A stretch of 13,595 bases of DNA, from NCBI GenBank assembly GCA_050013615.1, contig JBEKEX010000069.1, positions 1 to 13,595 on the forward strand, written 5' to 3'. Of this stretch, positions 13,335-13,595 are shown piece after piece. Position numbers and translations under genes: made by a program. The stretch is from JBEKEX01 sp050013615. Lineage in GTDB: Bacteria; Chloroflexota; Anaerolineae; Anaerolineales; Anaerolineaceae. How positions within the stretch are numbered: the first letter of the stretch is position 1; each line of letters opens with the position of its first letter. The notes under the pieces were generated by a model. It saw only the letters and a list, made by a program, of their open reading frames with translations, was not told where the DNA came from and did not search any database.

Positions 13335-13595
13335 ATGCCATCTATGAAAAAAAAGACGGGTCGAATGACTGCCTGGATGGGATTACTCCCATTCCTTTTA
13401 TTTTGTCTGGCATTCGAGATCGTGCCGGTGTTGTTTCTGGTGCGGGGAAGTATCATCGAAAAAACCACCGGTCAGCTTACCATCCAGCATTATCTGGATT
13501 TGAATCATCCTTTATACATTAACTCATTTGTAAATAGTATCAAACTTTCGGGACTGACAGCCATTATCGGCGTCGTGTTGGGTACTTTCATCGGT
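13335..13595 (+). CDS. ABC transporter permease, second system (partial)
   Basis: The first 87 residues of a permease cut by the right edge of the window. It begins with a basic segment (MPSMKKKTGR), then the membrane segment AWMGLLPFLLFCLAFEIVP, a periplasmic loop and the start of the next segment (SIKLSGLTAIIGVVLGTFIG). The pattern of W-GL-PFL-F-LAFE--P, LT-Q-Y, SF-NSI-LS--TA and GV--GT matches the PotB-like permease at 8197-9081, so the two are paralogues. It probably heads another importer operon of the same family. An in-frame ATG at 13344 is an alternative start, but it lacks a ribosome binding site. Confidence 0.85.
   Translation, partial: MPSMKKKTGRMTAWMGLLPFLLFCLAFEIVPVLFLVRGSIIEKTTGQLTIQHYLDLNHPLYINSFVNSIKLSGLTAIIGVVLGTFIG

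Overview
The window looks like a chromosomal metabolic region of a free-living, probably anaerobic bacterium. My best guess is Chloroflexota (Anaerolineae-like). This rests on the Thr/Ala/Pro/Val-rich linker behind the lipobox of the solute-binding lipoprotein, on the GlpA-like / oxidoreductase / DUF1667 gene trio known mainly from anaerobes and thermophiles, and on the general mix of genes. It is an inference from gene content only. I see no phage genes, insertion sequences, CRISPR arrays, tRNAs or rRNAs.

Layout. (1) 1-1284, minus strand: a NarL-type response regulator (cut by the window edge) preceded by a soluble PAS-HisKA_3-HATPase sensor kinase. (2) 1285-1528: a divergent control region with two palindromes of the form TGCAC-N4-GTGCA. 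One overlaps the -35 box of a near-consensus promoter for the next gene. (3) 1529-2494, plus strand: a SorC/DeoR-type sugar-binding regulator. (4) 2776-5923, plus strand: a tight three-gene flavoprotein operon, made of a GlpA-like FAD dehydrogenase with a BFD-like iron-sulfur tail, a pyridine-nucleotide-disulfide-type oxidoreductase and a DUF1667 cysteine protein. It is visibly richer in G+C than the regulator genes before it. (5) 5924-6192: a convergent intergenic region ending in a strong hairpin terminator. (6) 9831-6193, minus strand: a metallo-beta-lactamase-fold hydrolase, two ABC permeases and a lipoprotein solute-binding protein, without an ATPase gene. (7) 13160-10084, minus strand: a GHMP sugar-1-kinase of the galactokinase/L-arabinokinase type, a DUF47 (PhoU-like) protein and a Pit phosphate transporter. 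(8) 13335 to the end, plus strand: the start of a second ABC permease, similar to the first one and divergent from the kinase.

How the parts may work together. The SorC regulator probably controls itself through the TTGCAC-N4-GTGCAA sites and may control the dehydrogenase operon. That operon would oxidise glycerol 3-phosphate or a related hydroxy-acid or polyol-phosphate. The two ABC systems and the kinase operon share an A-rich repeat (core AAACGAA) at their promoters, so I propose that they form one regulon, possibly for import and phosphorylation of a sugar or phosphorylated sugar with phosphate homeostasis attached. The substrates cannot be read from the sequence. No gene for a regulator that would bind the AAACGAA repeats is in the window.
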